Source: Pelagadaptatus aseana (lineage in GTDB: Bacteria > Pseudomonadota > Gammaproteobacteria > Pseudomonadales > Cellvibrionaceae). From it: a stretch of DNA of 64,000 nt. The number at the start of each line of letters is the position of its first letter. The stretch's first letter is position 1. Below the pieces are notes generated by a model, which saw only the letters and a list, made by a program, of their open reading frames with translations, was not told the origin of the DNA and searched no databases. Positions 19,082 to 27,342 of this stretch are shown piece by piece. The stretch covers positions 1 through 64,000 of the forward strand of contig BAABNI010000010.1 in the NCBI GenBank assembly GCA_040365065.1. The letters run 5' to 3'. The position numbers and the translations under genes are program-made.

Positions 19082-20197
19082 ATGAACAACCGCGATCTTC
19101 CCCACAACCCGGCCGACACCAAAGTCATTGTTGGCATGTCCGGCGGTGTCGACTCCTCTGTAACAGCGCTACTGTTACTCCAACAGGGGTATCAGGTGGA
19201 AGGTCTGTTTATGAAAAACTGGGATGAGGATGACGGCACCGAATACTGCACGGCGCAAACCGATCTCAACGATGCCCAGCAGGTATCTGACAAGCTGGGC
19301 ATAAAACTGCACACAGCCAACTTTGCCGCCGAATACTGGGACAATGTATTTGAGCACTTTTTACAGGAATATCAGGCCGGGCGTACCCCCAACCCGGACA
19401 TCCTCTGTAACCGGGAAATCAAATTTAAAGTGTTTCTTGAATACGCCCAGATTCTTGGAGCTGACTATATCGCTACAGGCCATTACGTGCGCCGCGAGGA
19501 CCGCAATGGACGCACTCACCTGATGAAAGGGATGGATAACAACAAGGATCAGAGTTATTTCCTCCACGCTGTTGGAGAAGAGGAATTTGCCCGCTCATTA
19601 TTTCCTGTTGGCAAAATGGATAAACCCGAAGTCCGGGCAATTGCCGCTGAACACGATTTAATTACCAGCGACAAGAAAGACAGTACCGGTATCTGCTTTA
19701 TCGGGGAACGTCGTTTTAAGGACTTTCTGGAACAGTATCTTCCCGCCCAGCCTGGTGATATCGTCACTGAGGAGGGAACCGTTTTGGGCAAGCACGCAGG
19801 CCTGATGTACCACACCATTGGCCAGCGCCAGGGGCTCGGTATTGGCGGCATCAAGGGCGCCGGCGAACACCCTTGGTATGTTGCTGAAAAAGATCTGGAA
19901 AATAACCAGCTACTGGTAGTTCAGGGCAGCAACCACCCGAAATTATTCAAGCAAACCATGACCTGTTCCCAAGCCCACTGGATCAATGGTGAGCCTAAGG
20001 ACAAGATATTCCGGTGCATGGCCAAAACCCGATACCGCCAACCGGATCAGGCTTGTGAAGTTCAAATACTTGACGATGAGCAACTGCAAGTGGTTTTTGA
20101 TGAGCCACAAAGGGCCATCACACCGGGGCAATCGGCGGTTTTTTATCTGGGCGACCAATGTCTGGGTGGCGCGGTTATTGAACAGGCGTCAAACTAA
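19082..20197 (+). CDS. mnmA: tRNA-specific 2-thiouridylase MnmA
   Basis: Thiolates U34 of tRNAs for Lys, Glu and Gln, using sulfur relayed from the Tus/IscS system. It has 371 residues. The N-terminal PP-loop GMSGGVDSSVTALLL binds ATP. The two catalytic cysteines are in PNPDILCNREIKF and STGICFIGERRF. GQRQGLGIGG is in the middle domain. It is followed by hflD after 110 bases. Confidence 0.97.
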   Translation: MNNRDLPHNPADTKVIVGMSGGVDSSVTALLLLQQGYQVEGLFMKNWDEDDGTEYCTAQTDLNDAQQVSDKLGIKLHTANFAAEYWDNVFEHFLQEYQAGRTPNPDILCNREIKFKVFLEYAQILGADYIATGHYVRREDRNGRTHLMKGMDNNKDQSYFLHAVGEEEFARSLFPVGKMDKPEVRAIAAEHDLITSDKKDSTGICFIGERRFKDFLEQYLPAQPGDIVTEEGTVLGKHAGLMYHTIGQRQGLGIGGIKGAGEHPWYVAEKDLENNQLLVVQGSNHPKLFKQTMTCSQAHWINGEPKDKIFRCMAKTRYRQPDQACEVQILDDEQLQVVFDEPQRAITPGQSAVFYLGDQCLGGAVIEQASN

Positions 20198-20307
20198 ACT
20201 CGTAATATTGTCGTACTAACTTTGGCTGAGCTACTTTAATAACTCACCAACTCAACCAGCACGCACTGCATTACAACCGGGTCACACATCAGAATTAAGG
20301 AGTCGAT

Positions 20308-20946
20308 GTGAGCAAAAACTGGACGGATATCACCCTGGCTCTGGCGGGCGTTTTTCAGTCTGCCACTCTGGTCGATCAGATCGCCAAAACCGGCTACCTG
20401 CCCACGGAAGCCCAACAAACCCTGATCCAAAGCCTTTTTGTCACATCACCGGACGACACCATCGCGGTCTATGGCGGCAGCCCAGCCAATCTGGAAGTAG
20501 GCCTGAAAGCCATCATTGACACCCTGGCCACCCAGCGTCACCAATCCCACGGAGATATTCTGCGCTATGTACTGGGGCTGCAGCATTTACAAAAGAAGTT
20601 GCAGGGTCGACAGGATATGCTCAAAGTCATCTCCAACCGAATTCAACAGACCAGCCATCAGGCAGAGCACTTTGGCCCCTGCCATGAAAATGTCATGGCC
20701 AGCCTCGCTGATATCTACACCGAGACCATCAGCACCTTCAAATTCAGAATTCAGGTCATGGGTGATTTCAGTTACCTTCAACAAAATCGTATTGCCAATC
20801 AGGTGCGCGCCCTGCTGTTTGCCGGCGTGCGCTCCGCCACTCATTGGCGGCAGGTGGGTGGCACCCGGTTTCAGATGATTCTGCAACGCAAGCGCATAGC
20901 CCAGGAAGCCGAACGACTGCTGCACGCCATCCGGGCGCAGGCTTAA
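20308..20946 (+). CDS. hflD: High frequency lysogenization protein HflD homologue
   Basis: Mostly helical cytoplasmic, membrane-associated protein of 212 residues, always found between mnmA and purB. In E. coli it binds phage lambda CII; its cellular role is unclear. The start is GTG (20308) with AAGGAG seven bases upstream. The ATG three bases earlier is out of frame and meets TGA at once. Recognisable stretches are ALAGVFQSATLVDQIAKTG and FAGVRSATHWRQVGG. Confidence 0.9.
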   Translation: MSKNWTDITLALAGVFQSATLVDQIAKTGYLPTEAQQTLIQSLFVTSPDDTIAVYGGSPANLEVGLKAIIDTLATQRHQSHGDILRYVLGLQHLQKKLQGRQDMLKVISNRIQQTSHQAEHFGPCHENVMASLADIYTETISTFKFRIQVMGDFSYLQQNRIANQVRALLFAGVRSATHWRQVGGTRFQMILQRKRIAQEAERLLHAIRAQA

Positions 20947-20979
20947 AAATCCCCAAACCCTGATTTCCCTGCTAAGGGC

Positions 20980-21008
20980 CTGAAATCCCTTTCGGTTTCC
21001 GGTATGAT
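20980..21008 (+). promoter_or_regulatory. Possible sigma-70 promoter for purB
   Basis: CTGAAA (20980-20985), 17 bases, TATGAT (21003-21008), about 60 bases before the purB start. The -35 matches four of six positions. Alternatively purB is read from the upstream operon only. Confidence 0.35.
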
Positions 21009-21069
21009 GCGCGCCATCCGGCGCCAGCGCCCTATTCCTTAACTGTTTACTACCGTGAGAGTGTCCCCT

Positions 21070-22437
21070 ATGAACCTTTCCGCCCTTACCGCTGTTTCTC
21101 CCATTGATGGTCGCTACGGCAGCAAAACCGCCGATCTCAGAGAAGTGTTCAGTGAATATGGCCTGATCCGCTGTCGAGTCGAAGTTGAAATTCGCTGGTT
21201 GCAGCGTCTGGCTGCCCACCCTGAAATCGCTGAAGTTCCGGCATTTTCTGAAGCCACCAACGCTCAACTGGACAAAATTGTCAGTGATTTTAACGAAGCC
21301 GGCGCCACCAAGATCAAAGAAATTGAAAGCGTCACCAATCACGATGTAAAAGCGGTGGAATACTTCATCAAGGATCAATTCAAAGGCAATGCCGAATTGG
21401 AAGCCGTGATGGAATTTGTTCACTTCGCCTGCACCTCCGAAGACATCAACAACCTGTCTCATGGCCTGATGCTCAAGCAGGGTCGCGATGATGTACTGGT
21501 ACCGCAAATGCAAGCCATCGTTGACGCCATTGCCGGTCTGGCCAGCGAATACGCCGAAGACTCCATGCTGTCTCGCACCCACGGTCAAACAGCCTCTCCT
21601 TCTACCGTAGGTAAGGAAATGGCCAACGTCGTAGCTCGCCTGCGCCGTCAGCTGCAACAGGTCAAGCAGGTTGAGCTTCTGGGCAAAATCAATGGTGCCG
21701 TGGGCAACTACAACGCCCACCTGTCGGCCTATCCGGATGTTGACTGGCAAGCCAACGCCAAAACCTTTGTTACTAGCCTCGGCCTGACCTGGAACCCTTA
21801 CACCACTCAAATTGAACCTCACGATTACATCGCTGAGCTGTTTGATGCCATTGCCCGCTTTAACACCATCCTGATCGACTTTGATCGCGATGTCTGGGGC
21901 TACATCTCCATGGGCTACTTCAAACAGAAAACCATTGCCGGCGAAGTGGGTTCCTCCACCATGCCGCATAAGGTTAACCCGATCGACTTCGAAAATTCCG
22001 AGGGCAACCTGGGGTTGGCTAATGCCGTTTTCGGCCACATGGCGGCCAAACTGCCCGTATCCCGTTGGCAGCGCGACCTCACCGACTCCACAGTACTGCG
22101 CAATATGGGCGTGGGCTTTGGCTACAGTGCCATCGCCTATGCCGCCACCATGAAAGGCATTGGCAAATTGGAAATCAACCGCCCTCGCCTGGCTGAAGAT
22201 CTGGATAACAGCTGGGAAGTTCTGGCTGAGCCGATTCAGACCATCATGCGTCGTTACAATATCGAAGAGCCTTACGAGAAACTGAAAGCCTTGACCCGCG
22301 GTCAGGCCATCAGCCGTGAAGTGATCGAAAAATTCGTGGAAACGCTGAATGTACCTGAAAACGCCAAGCAGGCCATGCGTGACCTGACTCCCGAGAACTA
22401 CATCGGCAACGCCATCGCGCAAGCGAAAGATCTTTGA
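21070..22437 (+). CDS. purB: Adenylosuccinate lyase
   Basis: Acts twice in purine synthesis, releasing fumarate from SAICAR and from adenylosuccinate. I start it at ATG 21070 (MNLSALTAVSPIDGRYGSKT), giving 455 residues; an in-frame GTG lies five codons upstream. The fumarase-superfamily signature GSSTMPHKVNPIDFENSEGN is clear, as is the catalytic histidine region SRTHGQTASPSTVGKE. It belongs to the subgroup typical of E. coli PurB. Confidence 0.97.
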   Translation: MNLSALTAVSPIDGRYGSKTADLREVFSEYGLIRCRVEVEIRWLQRLAAHPEIAEVPAFSEATNAQLDKIVSDFNEAGATKIKEIESVTNHDVKAVEYFIKDQFKGNAELEAVMEFVHFACTSEDINNLSHGLMLKQGRDDVLVPQMQAIVDAIAGLASEYAEDSMLSRTHGQTASPSTVGKEMANVVARLRRQLQQVKQVELLGKINGAVGNYNAHLSAYPDVDWQANAKTFVTSLGLTWNPYTTQIEPHDYIAELFDAIARFNTILIDFDRDVWGYISMGYFKQKTIAGEVGSSTMPHKVNPIDFENSEGNLGLANAVFGHMAAKLPVSRWQRDLTDSTVLRNMGVGFGYSAIAYAATMKGIGKLEINRPRLAEDLDNSWEVLAEPIQTIMRRYNIEEPYEKLKALTRGQAISREVIEKFVETLNVPENAKQAMRDLTPENYIGNAIAQAKDL

Positions 22438-22444
22438 TCTTGCC

Positions 22445-22472
22445 GCGTCATTCCTGTCCACAGGAATGGCGC
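22445..22472 (+). repeat. Twelve-base-pair hairpin between purB and roxA
   Basis: Arm GCGTCATTCCTG (22445-22456), loop TCCA, arm CAGGAATGGCGC (22461-22472), with one G-T pair. No T tract follows. The second arm contains an AGGA and the upstream candidate start of roxA (ATG 22466), so that start would be buried. It may act as an attenuator or protect the purB mRNA end. Confidence 0.6.
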
Positions 22473-22483
22473 ACTACACTCTT

Positions 22484-23626
22484 ATGACCCAGCTTACCCA
22501 TCTCGGCAACATTCCTGTCGAAACCTTTATCAAGGATTACTGGCAACAGAAGCCCTTGTTGATCCGCCAGGCGTTTCCCGACTACCAATCCCCCATCTCA
22601 GCCGATGAACTGGCCGGATTGGCACTGGAAGACGAGATTGAATCTCGCATCATCATTGAGCACGGCAAAACTCCATGGGAATTGCTGCGCGGGCCTTTTG
22701 ACGAAACCGTCTTCAGCCAACTGCCCAAATCCCAATGGACTCTGCTGGTTCAGTCGGTAGATCAATGGCTGCCGGAAATCGCCGAGCTGTTGGATCACTT
22801 TCGCTTCATCCCCAACTGGCGACTCGATGACATCATGATCAGCTACGCCACCGATGGCGGCAGTGTTGGCCCACACTACGATCAGTACGATGTATTTTTA
22901 CTGCAGGCACAGGGTAAGCGTCACTGGCAAATTGGTCAGATGTGCAATCAACAAAGCCCCTGCCTCGAAGGCACTGAGCTGCATATTCTGCAGGAGTTTC
23001 ACCGCACAGACGACTGGGTTCTGGAACCCGGTGATATGCTTTATCTACCGCCCCAACTGGCTCATCTTGGTCAGGCGGTGGGCGATGACTGCATGACCTT
23101 TTCTGTGGGATTTCGCGCCCCCAGCCACGCTGACCTGCTGACCGATTTTATGGAAGAACAACTCAGCGAGCTGACTGAGGATGACCGTTTTGGCGACGCC
23201 GGCTTTGACTTCAACCCGAATTGTGGCGAAATCTCTGAACAGGCCATTGAACAGGTCAAAGCGATCCTAACCAGTAAATTGTCCGATACCGCCGCAATCC
23301 GTCAGTGGTTTGGTCGATACATGACCACCCCTAAAGAGCCGTCAGACGGTTTTTCAGAGCTTGAAGACCTTCCGCCTCTCGAGATACAACCCATTCCCTA
23401 TCGCAGAAACCCGCAGATGCGATTTGCCTACAGTATCCATGGCTCTGATCAGGCATTGCTGTTTATCAACGGCGAACAGTTTTCAGTCAGCCCAACTCTG
23501 GCGCGATTATTGGGCGATCACAGTGAAATTTCAGGGCTGCAACTGCAGGATCTCTACCTCAATTCTGAAGATTCGGATTTGATAGGCTTTTTTCTGGAAA
23601 ATGATATTCTTTACCCTGACGTTTAA
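22484..23626 (+). CDS. roxA: 50S ribosomal protein L16 arginine hydroxylase (YcfD/RoxA family cupin)
   Basis: 2-oxoglutarate/Fe(II) oxygenase of the JmjC type; E. coli YcfD hydroxylates Arg81 of L16. I prefer ATG 22484 (MTQLTHLGNIPVETFIKDYW), giving 380 residues, because it aligns with the YcfD N-terminus and avoids the hairpin covering ATG 22466. The iron ligands lie in GSVGPHYDQYDVFLLQ (H-x-D) and the later histidine in LPPQLAHLGQAVGDD. PISADELAGLALEDEIESR matches YcfD closely. It follows purB as in Pseudomonas. Confidence 0.9.
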   Translation: MTQLTHLGNIPVETFIKDYWQQKPLLIRQAFPDYQSPISADELAGLALEDEIESRIIIEHGKTPWELLRGPFDETVFSQLPKSQWTLLVQSVDQWLPEIAELLDHFRFIPNWRLDDIMISYATDGGSVGPHYDQYDVFLLQAQGKRHWQIGQMCNQQSPCLEGTELHILQEFHRTDDWVLEPGDMLYLPPQLAHLGQAVGDDCMTFSVGFRAPSHADLLTDFMEEQLSELTEDDRFGDAGFDFNPNCGEISEQAIEQVKAILTSKLSDTAAIRQWFGRYMTTPKEPSDGFSELEDLPPLEIQPIPYRRNPQMRFAYSIHGSDQALLFINGEQFSVSPTLARLLGDHSEISGLQLQDLYLNSEDSDLIGFFLENDILYPDV

Positions 23627-23643
23627 ACGACAGGCGATAAGCC

Positions 23644-24147
23644 ATGGAAACTCCTTCCGAAAGCTGTGCGACACTGACCCTGCTCGAGGGTCTTGAAAGC
23701 TTTCAAAAGTATTTGCAATTGATAACCGGCAAATCGGTTAAAGAGCTCGACCTGCTGTTCGATCAGCTCGATCTCAACCTGTTCAATGACCCAGCCTTTA
23801 TCGACAACCTCAGTCACATGGTTCGTCAACACCCGAAAGCCCGGGTTCGAATACTGCTGAAAAACACCCGCAATATAACGTCGCAACGCTGCCTGCTGCT
23901 GGATATAGCCAAGCGCTTACCCAGCAAAATCAATATCAGACGGGCAACCCATCCGCCACAGGACAACGCCATCAACTACGTTATCGCCGACCGCGATTCA
24001 CTGTTGCTGCGCCATGACCGTGACAGTTATCAGGGGTTTTTCAATAGCAGCGCCCGTCCTGAGGCGCAAAATTTGCTTGAAGAATTCAACACCCTCTGGG
24101 AGCGTCAAAGTACAGACATTCCGGACTTGATGAATTTTCGACTCTAG
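23644..24147 (+). CDS. Uncharacterised protein, possibly DUF7931/phospholipase D-like
   Basis: A 167-residue soluble protein with no signal peptide or membrane segment. It starts 17 bases after roxA and probably shares its transcript. The central part (ARVRILLKNTRNITSQRCLL, then NAINYVIADRDSLLLRHD) looks like a beta-alpha-beta fold in which a regulatory residue set is recovered from a phospholipase D-type domain, but no HxK motif is present, so catalysis is doubtful. Related proteins follow roxA in Pseudomonas, sometimes fused to an acetyltransferase domain; this memory-based link is uncertain. Function unknown. Confidence 0.6.
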   Translation: METPSESCATLTLLEGLESFQKYLQLITGKSVKELDLLFDQLDLNLFNDPAFIDNLSHMVRQHPKARVRILLKNTRNITSQRCLLLDIAKRLPSKINIRRATHPPQDNAINYVIADRDSLLLRHDRDSYQGFFNSSARPEAQNLLEEFNTLWERQSTDIPDLMNFRL

Positions 24148-24158
24148 CGAGGCCGATT

Positions 24159-25031
24159 ATGCCCCATAAACTCTGCCAAACCCGGTTGTTACCGGTATGG
24201 TTGCTTGTCTTACTGATGTTAACGTCACAGGCTCAGGCCGACGACCGCCACATGGAAATCATTCCCCTCAAGCACCGCCCTGCGGAGAGTTTGATCCCCT
24301 CCCTGCAACCTTTGACCTCCGGCAACACCTCTCTTTCAGCAGTGGGCAATAAGCTGATCATCAAGGCCAGCCCCAGTGACATATTGCAACTTAAGACGTT
24401 GATTGAGGAACTCGACACCCCGCTGGCTCAATTTCGTATTTCCGTCAGAAGCGGCAACCAATCCAATATCCGACAATATGAAACCGGGTTTGAACATCAG
24501 GGGCCGAATGTCACATCAACCCCGACCATCAAGCGCAGCACCAACCGAGATGGTGTCACCATCCACAGCGAAACCCGTCGCAGCTCCAGTAAAGTCATCG
24601 TTCATCGCAACTCATCACTCAATAGCAACAACGCTCAACAGCAGGTGCGGGCAACGGAAGGTTATCCCGCCTACATTCACATTGGTAAAGAAGTGCCGGT
24701 GTCGAGTCTGATCATCTGGGATGCCTACGACAACGTCGGTGTAACCCGGGATTACAAACCGGTTATCTCAGGCTTCTATGTGGTACCACAATTGTCAAAC
24801 GATGATTACGTTGTGCTGTCGCTGTCTACTCAGAAACAATCCCTTGGCAATAACCGGCAAATCAATACTCAGGGTTATCAGGGAACAGTGCGTGGACGGC
24901 TCGGGGAATGGATACAGGTGGGAGGCCTGGGGCAGCAGGACAATCAAAGAGAAACCAGCCTCAATCGGCATTACAGCAGCAATGTTGCAAGCAGCGGCAA
25001 TCTGTATCTGATGGTTGAACGGGTTTATTGA
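24159..25031 (+). CDS. Exported protein with a secretin-type N-domain
   Basis: A 290-residue protein with a signal peptide (LLPVWLLVLLMLTSQAQADD). Residues about 33-95 (EIIPLKHRPAESLIPSLQPL, then GNKLIIKASPSDILQLKTLI) match the ring-forming N1/NolW repeat of type II/III secretins. The C-terminal secretin barrel is absent; the rest is Asn/Ser-rich and ends SGNLYLMVERVY. It is therefore periplasmic and not itself a pore. It follows the preceding unknown gene by 11 bases. No other secretion or pilus gene is nearby. Confidence 0.7.
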   Translation: MPHKLCQTRLLPVWLLVLLMLTSQAQADDRHMEIIPLKHRPAESLIPSLQPLTSGNTSLSAVGNKLIIKASPSDILQLKTLIEELDTPLAQFRISVRSGNQSNIRQYETGFEHQGPNVTSTPTIKRSTNRDGVTIHSETRRSSSKVIVHRNSSLNSNNAQQQVRATEGYPAYIHIGKEVPVSSLIIWDAYDNVGVTRDYKPVISGFYVVPQLSNDDYVVLSLSTQKQSLGNNRQINTQGYQGTVRGRLGEWIQVGGLGQQDNQRETSLNRHYSSNVASSGNLYLMVERVY

Positions 25032-25055
25032 GTAATGATCAACCTTAAAAACTGA

Positions 25056-25694
25056 TCACGAACAGGGAAAATCCAATAATTCGCGCATTTTCGAGATGCA
25101 CATTATCGGTTTGTAGGGCATCAATCTGTCCAGAGGGTGAGCACCATAATCAACCGCCACACTCCTCATGGCAGCATTCTGAGCCATCTCAAGGTCAAAT
25201 GCCGTATCGCCGATCATAACCGCATCAGCTGCCGGTACTTGAAACTCCTGCAACAATTCCTGCAGCATTCTCGGGTGTGGCTTGGATGCGGTTTCGTCAG
25301 CACAGCGACTGGCGTGGAACAAATCGGTAAGTTCAAGTTCTGCCAGAACCTTGTTGAGCCCCCGACGACTTTTACCCGTGGCAATGGCAATCTGGTGCCC
25401 ACGATTTAACAGCCCTTCGAGGGTTTCCAGCGCCGTAGGGTAAAGCGGTGGTGGTGTCGGATCCACCTCCTCAAAGTGATACACATAACGGCTGCGCATG
25501 GCCTGAATACCCGGCTCATCAATACCTGGAATCAAAGTACGTACCGCTTCAGGCAAACCCAGGCCAATAATGCTTTTTACCTGCTCAGTCGCCAATACAG
25601 GGTGTCCCAGATCATCCATGGCCGACTGCATGGCACCGGTTATTTTTGCGGTTGAGTCACTCAAGGTACCGTCCCAGTCAAAGATAAACAGCAT
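25056..25694 (-). CDS. HAD-IA family phosphatase (phosphoglycolate phosphatase-like)
   Basis: A 212-residue HAD hydrolase. Motif I is FIFDWDGTLSDS at the N-terminus, motif II TGKSRRGL, the lysine motif lies in ASKPHPRML, and motif IV is MIGDTAFDLEMA. A helical cap sits between motifs I and II, as in Gph-like enzymes. The start ATG directly abuts the rluC stop, so it is cotranscribed with rluC, as in Pseudomonas. The substrate is not known. Confidence 0.88.
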   Translation of the reverse strand: MLFIFDWDGTLSDSTAKITGAMQSAMDDLGHPVLATEQVKSIIGLGLPEAVRTLIPGIDEPGIQAMRSRYVYHFEEVDPTPPPLYPTALETLEGLLNRGHQIAIATGKSRRGLNKVLAELELTDLFHASRCADETASKPHPRMLQELLQEFQVPAADAVMIGDTAFDLEMAQNAAMRSVAVDYGAHPLDRLMPYKPIMCISKMRELLDFPCS

Positions 25695-26669
25695 CTAACT
25701 CTTGTCCAATCGGTCCATGGCTTGTTGCAGCCGTAAATCCAGCGGCGCCTCGACAAATAACGGCTTGGCGGCGTCCGGCAATCTGACCTCCAGTGCAGCT
25801 GCGTGTAAGAACAGGCGGTTAAAGCCTCGTTCTTTCATCTGCCGATTAAATTCATCACTGCCATATTTCGGATCGCCCACCAGACCATGACCTGCATACT
25901 GGGCGTGGACACGAATTTGGTGGGTTCGACCGGTAATAGGCTTGGCTTCGACCAGGGTGCAGTCGGAAAATCGCTGCAACACCCGAAACTGGGTTCGCGA
26001 AGCCTTACCCGACTCATCGACACGCACCATGCGTTCGCCGCTGCGCAGCTCATTCTTTTTCAGTGGTGCATTAACTTCTTTGCGGCGATTGGGCCAGCGG
26101 CCTTCAACCAGTGCGTGATAAAACTTTTGCACCCTGCCTTCACGCAACTGCTCATGCAGATAGCGCAGCATACTGCGGCGCTTGGCCACCATAATGCACC
26201 CTGACGTATCGCGATCAAGGCGATGCACCAACTCCAGAAAGTGCTCCTGTGGTCTTACCTGGCGCAAGGTTTCAATCAAACCGAGATTGATACCACTGCC
26301 GCCATGTACCGCCAAACCCGAAGGTTTGTTGATGATCATCAGCTTTTTGTCCTCATACAGCACTGAAGCCTCGATCAATTCTGCCAATTGCTGACTGGGT
26401 TTTGGAGCCTCTTTGGCATCGGCCACACGCACCGGCGGTATTCGAACCAGATCCCCGGCTTTTAACTTGTACTCGGGCTTGACCCGGGCCTTGTTAACCC
26501 TGACCTCACCTTTGCGCAAAATACGGTATATGCGTGATTTTGGTACGCCTTTTAGCTGGGTACTTAGGAAATTATCGATTCTTTGCCCCTCACGATCAGA
26601 AGGAATTTCCACAAATTGGACCTTCTGATGGCTCCCGGGCTGGTCTGATTTTGATTGCGTTTGGCTCAT
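25695..26669 (-). CDS. rluC: 23S rRNA pseudouridine synthase RluC
   Basis: Makes pseudouridine at positions 955, 2504 and 2580 of 23S rRNA in E. coli. Its 324 residues include an S4 RNA-binding domain (about 22-90, EGQRIDNFLSTQLKGVPKSR) and the RluA-type catalytic motif HRLDRDTSGCIMVAK. PITGRTHQIRVHAQYAGHGL follows. It is divergent from rne, the arrangement seen across gammaproteobacteria. Confidence 0.95.
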   Translation of the reverse strand: MSQTQSKSDQPGSHQKVQFVEIPSDREGQRIDNFLSTQLKGVPKSRIYRILRKGEVRVNKARVKPEYKLKAGDLVRIPPVRVADAKEAPKPSQQLAELIEASVLYEDKKLMIINKPSGLAVHGGSGINLGLIETLRQVRPQEHFLELVHRLDRDTSGCIMVAKRRSMLRYLHEQLREGRVQKFYHALVEGRWPNRRKEVNAPLKKNELRSGERMVRVDESGKASRTQFRVLQRFSDCTLVEAKPITGRTHQIRVHAQYAGHGLVGDPKYGSDEFNRQMKERGFNRLFLHAAALEVRLPDAAKPLFVEAPLDLRLQQAMDRLDKS

Positions 26670-26746
26670 GGCGCGGGATTATACCCGCAATGCATAAAAA
26701 TCACTGCAAAATACCTGAAATAAAGCCCTTTAAACGCAATAGAAAA

Positions 26747-26775
26747 TTGAAGTAAGCCCCTGAAATTGCTATATT
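26747..26775 (+). promoter_or_regulatory. Sigma-70-like promoter for rne
   Basis: TTGAAG (26747-26752), exactly 17 bases, TATATT (26770-26775). Transcription from about 26782 would give a leader of about 560 bases before the rne start, comparable with the long rne leader of E. coli. Confidence 0.6.
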
Positions 26776-27342
26776 CCAAGCCGTTATACGGACTGGTTTC
26801 CGGGAACGTAAAGAATCTGAGGCGTGCCACTAGGAAATACCGCGATAACGAACACCGATCACCCGATTTGGCCAACAAACCGCCACGCGTGATCCAAACC
26901 GACAATTGCATACATTGCCGCAAAGGTCGCAAGAAAAGAATGTAACTTGTGCCCCCGGTTCAGCTCCAAAAGAGCAAGCTGAAGATTATTCGGCCGGGGT
27001 CACATTTAAAAGATGCTCTAATTTAAACAAATTTATAGCTGGCAGCACGGCCATCTTGTCCTAACAAGATATATCCAATCTCTGGATCTCTGCTGCCATG
27101 AAGTTTGCAAAAGACACATCAGCGGCACCCTTTAATGCTGCCTGATCTGAGTACATGGTGATTTAAGGGCCTGATCGACAGGCGCTCAAAGGTAAGGCCA
27201 CAATTGGCCCCGTACCCCTTTTAACACCCAACAGCCGACATTATGAGCTCATAACGGGCAGCATAGTGTATCTCTGAGGCTGATCTTCACTTCTTTTCCC
27301 AAGCCTGACCCGGCCTGTGTGCCCATTACAATCAGGAAAAAC
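26776..27342 (+). promoter_or_regulatory. Long structured 5' leader of rne
   Basis: These roughly 570 bases contain no credible gene but several stable folds. First, a bulged hairpin: CCCCGG (26953-26958) with CCGGGG (26994-26999), stacked on TTCAGCT (26959-26965) with AGCTGAA (26977-26983), leaving a ten-base bulge. Second, a three-way junction closed by GGCAGCA (27041-27047) with TGCTGCC (27091-27097), containing hairpins ATCTTGT/ACAAGAT (27053-27070) and ATCCA/TGGAT (27073-27087). Third, small hairpins near 27171-27208. In E. coli the rne leader binds RNase E and lets it degrade its own mRNA; the same role here is inferred. Confidence 0.6.

Noticed and set aside
20587..22461. 624-codon open frame antisense to purB and hflD
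   Set aside because: It lies wholly opposite two well-identified genes, has no family resemblance, and arises from their codon bias.
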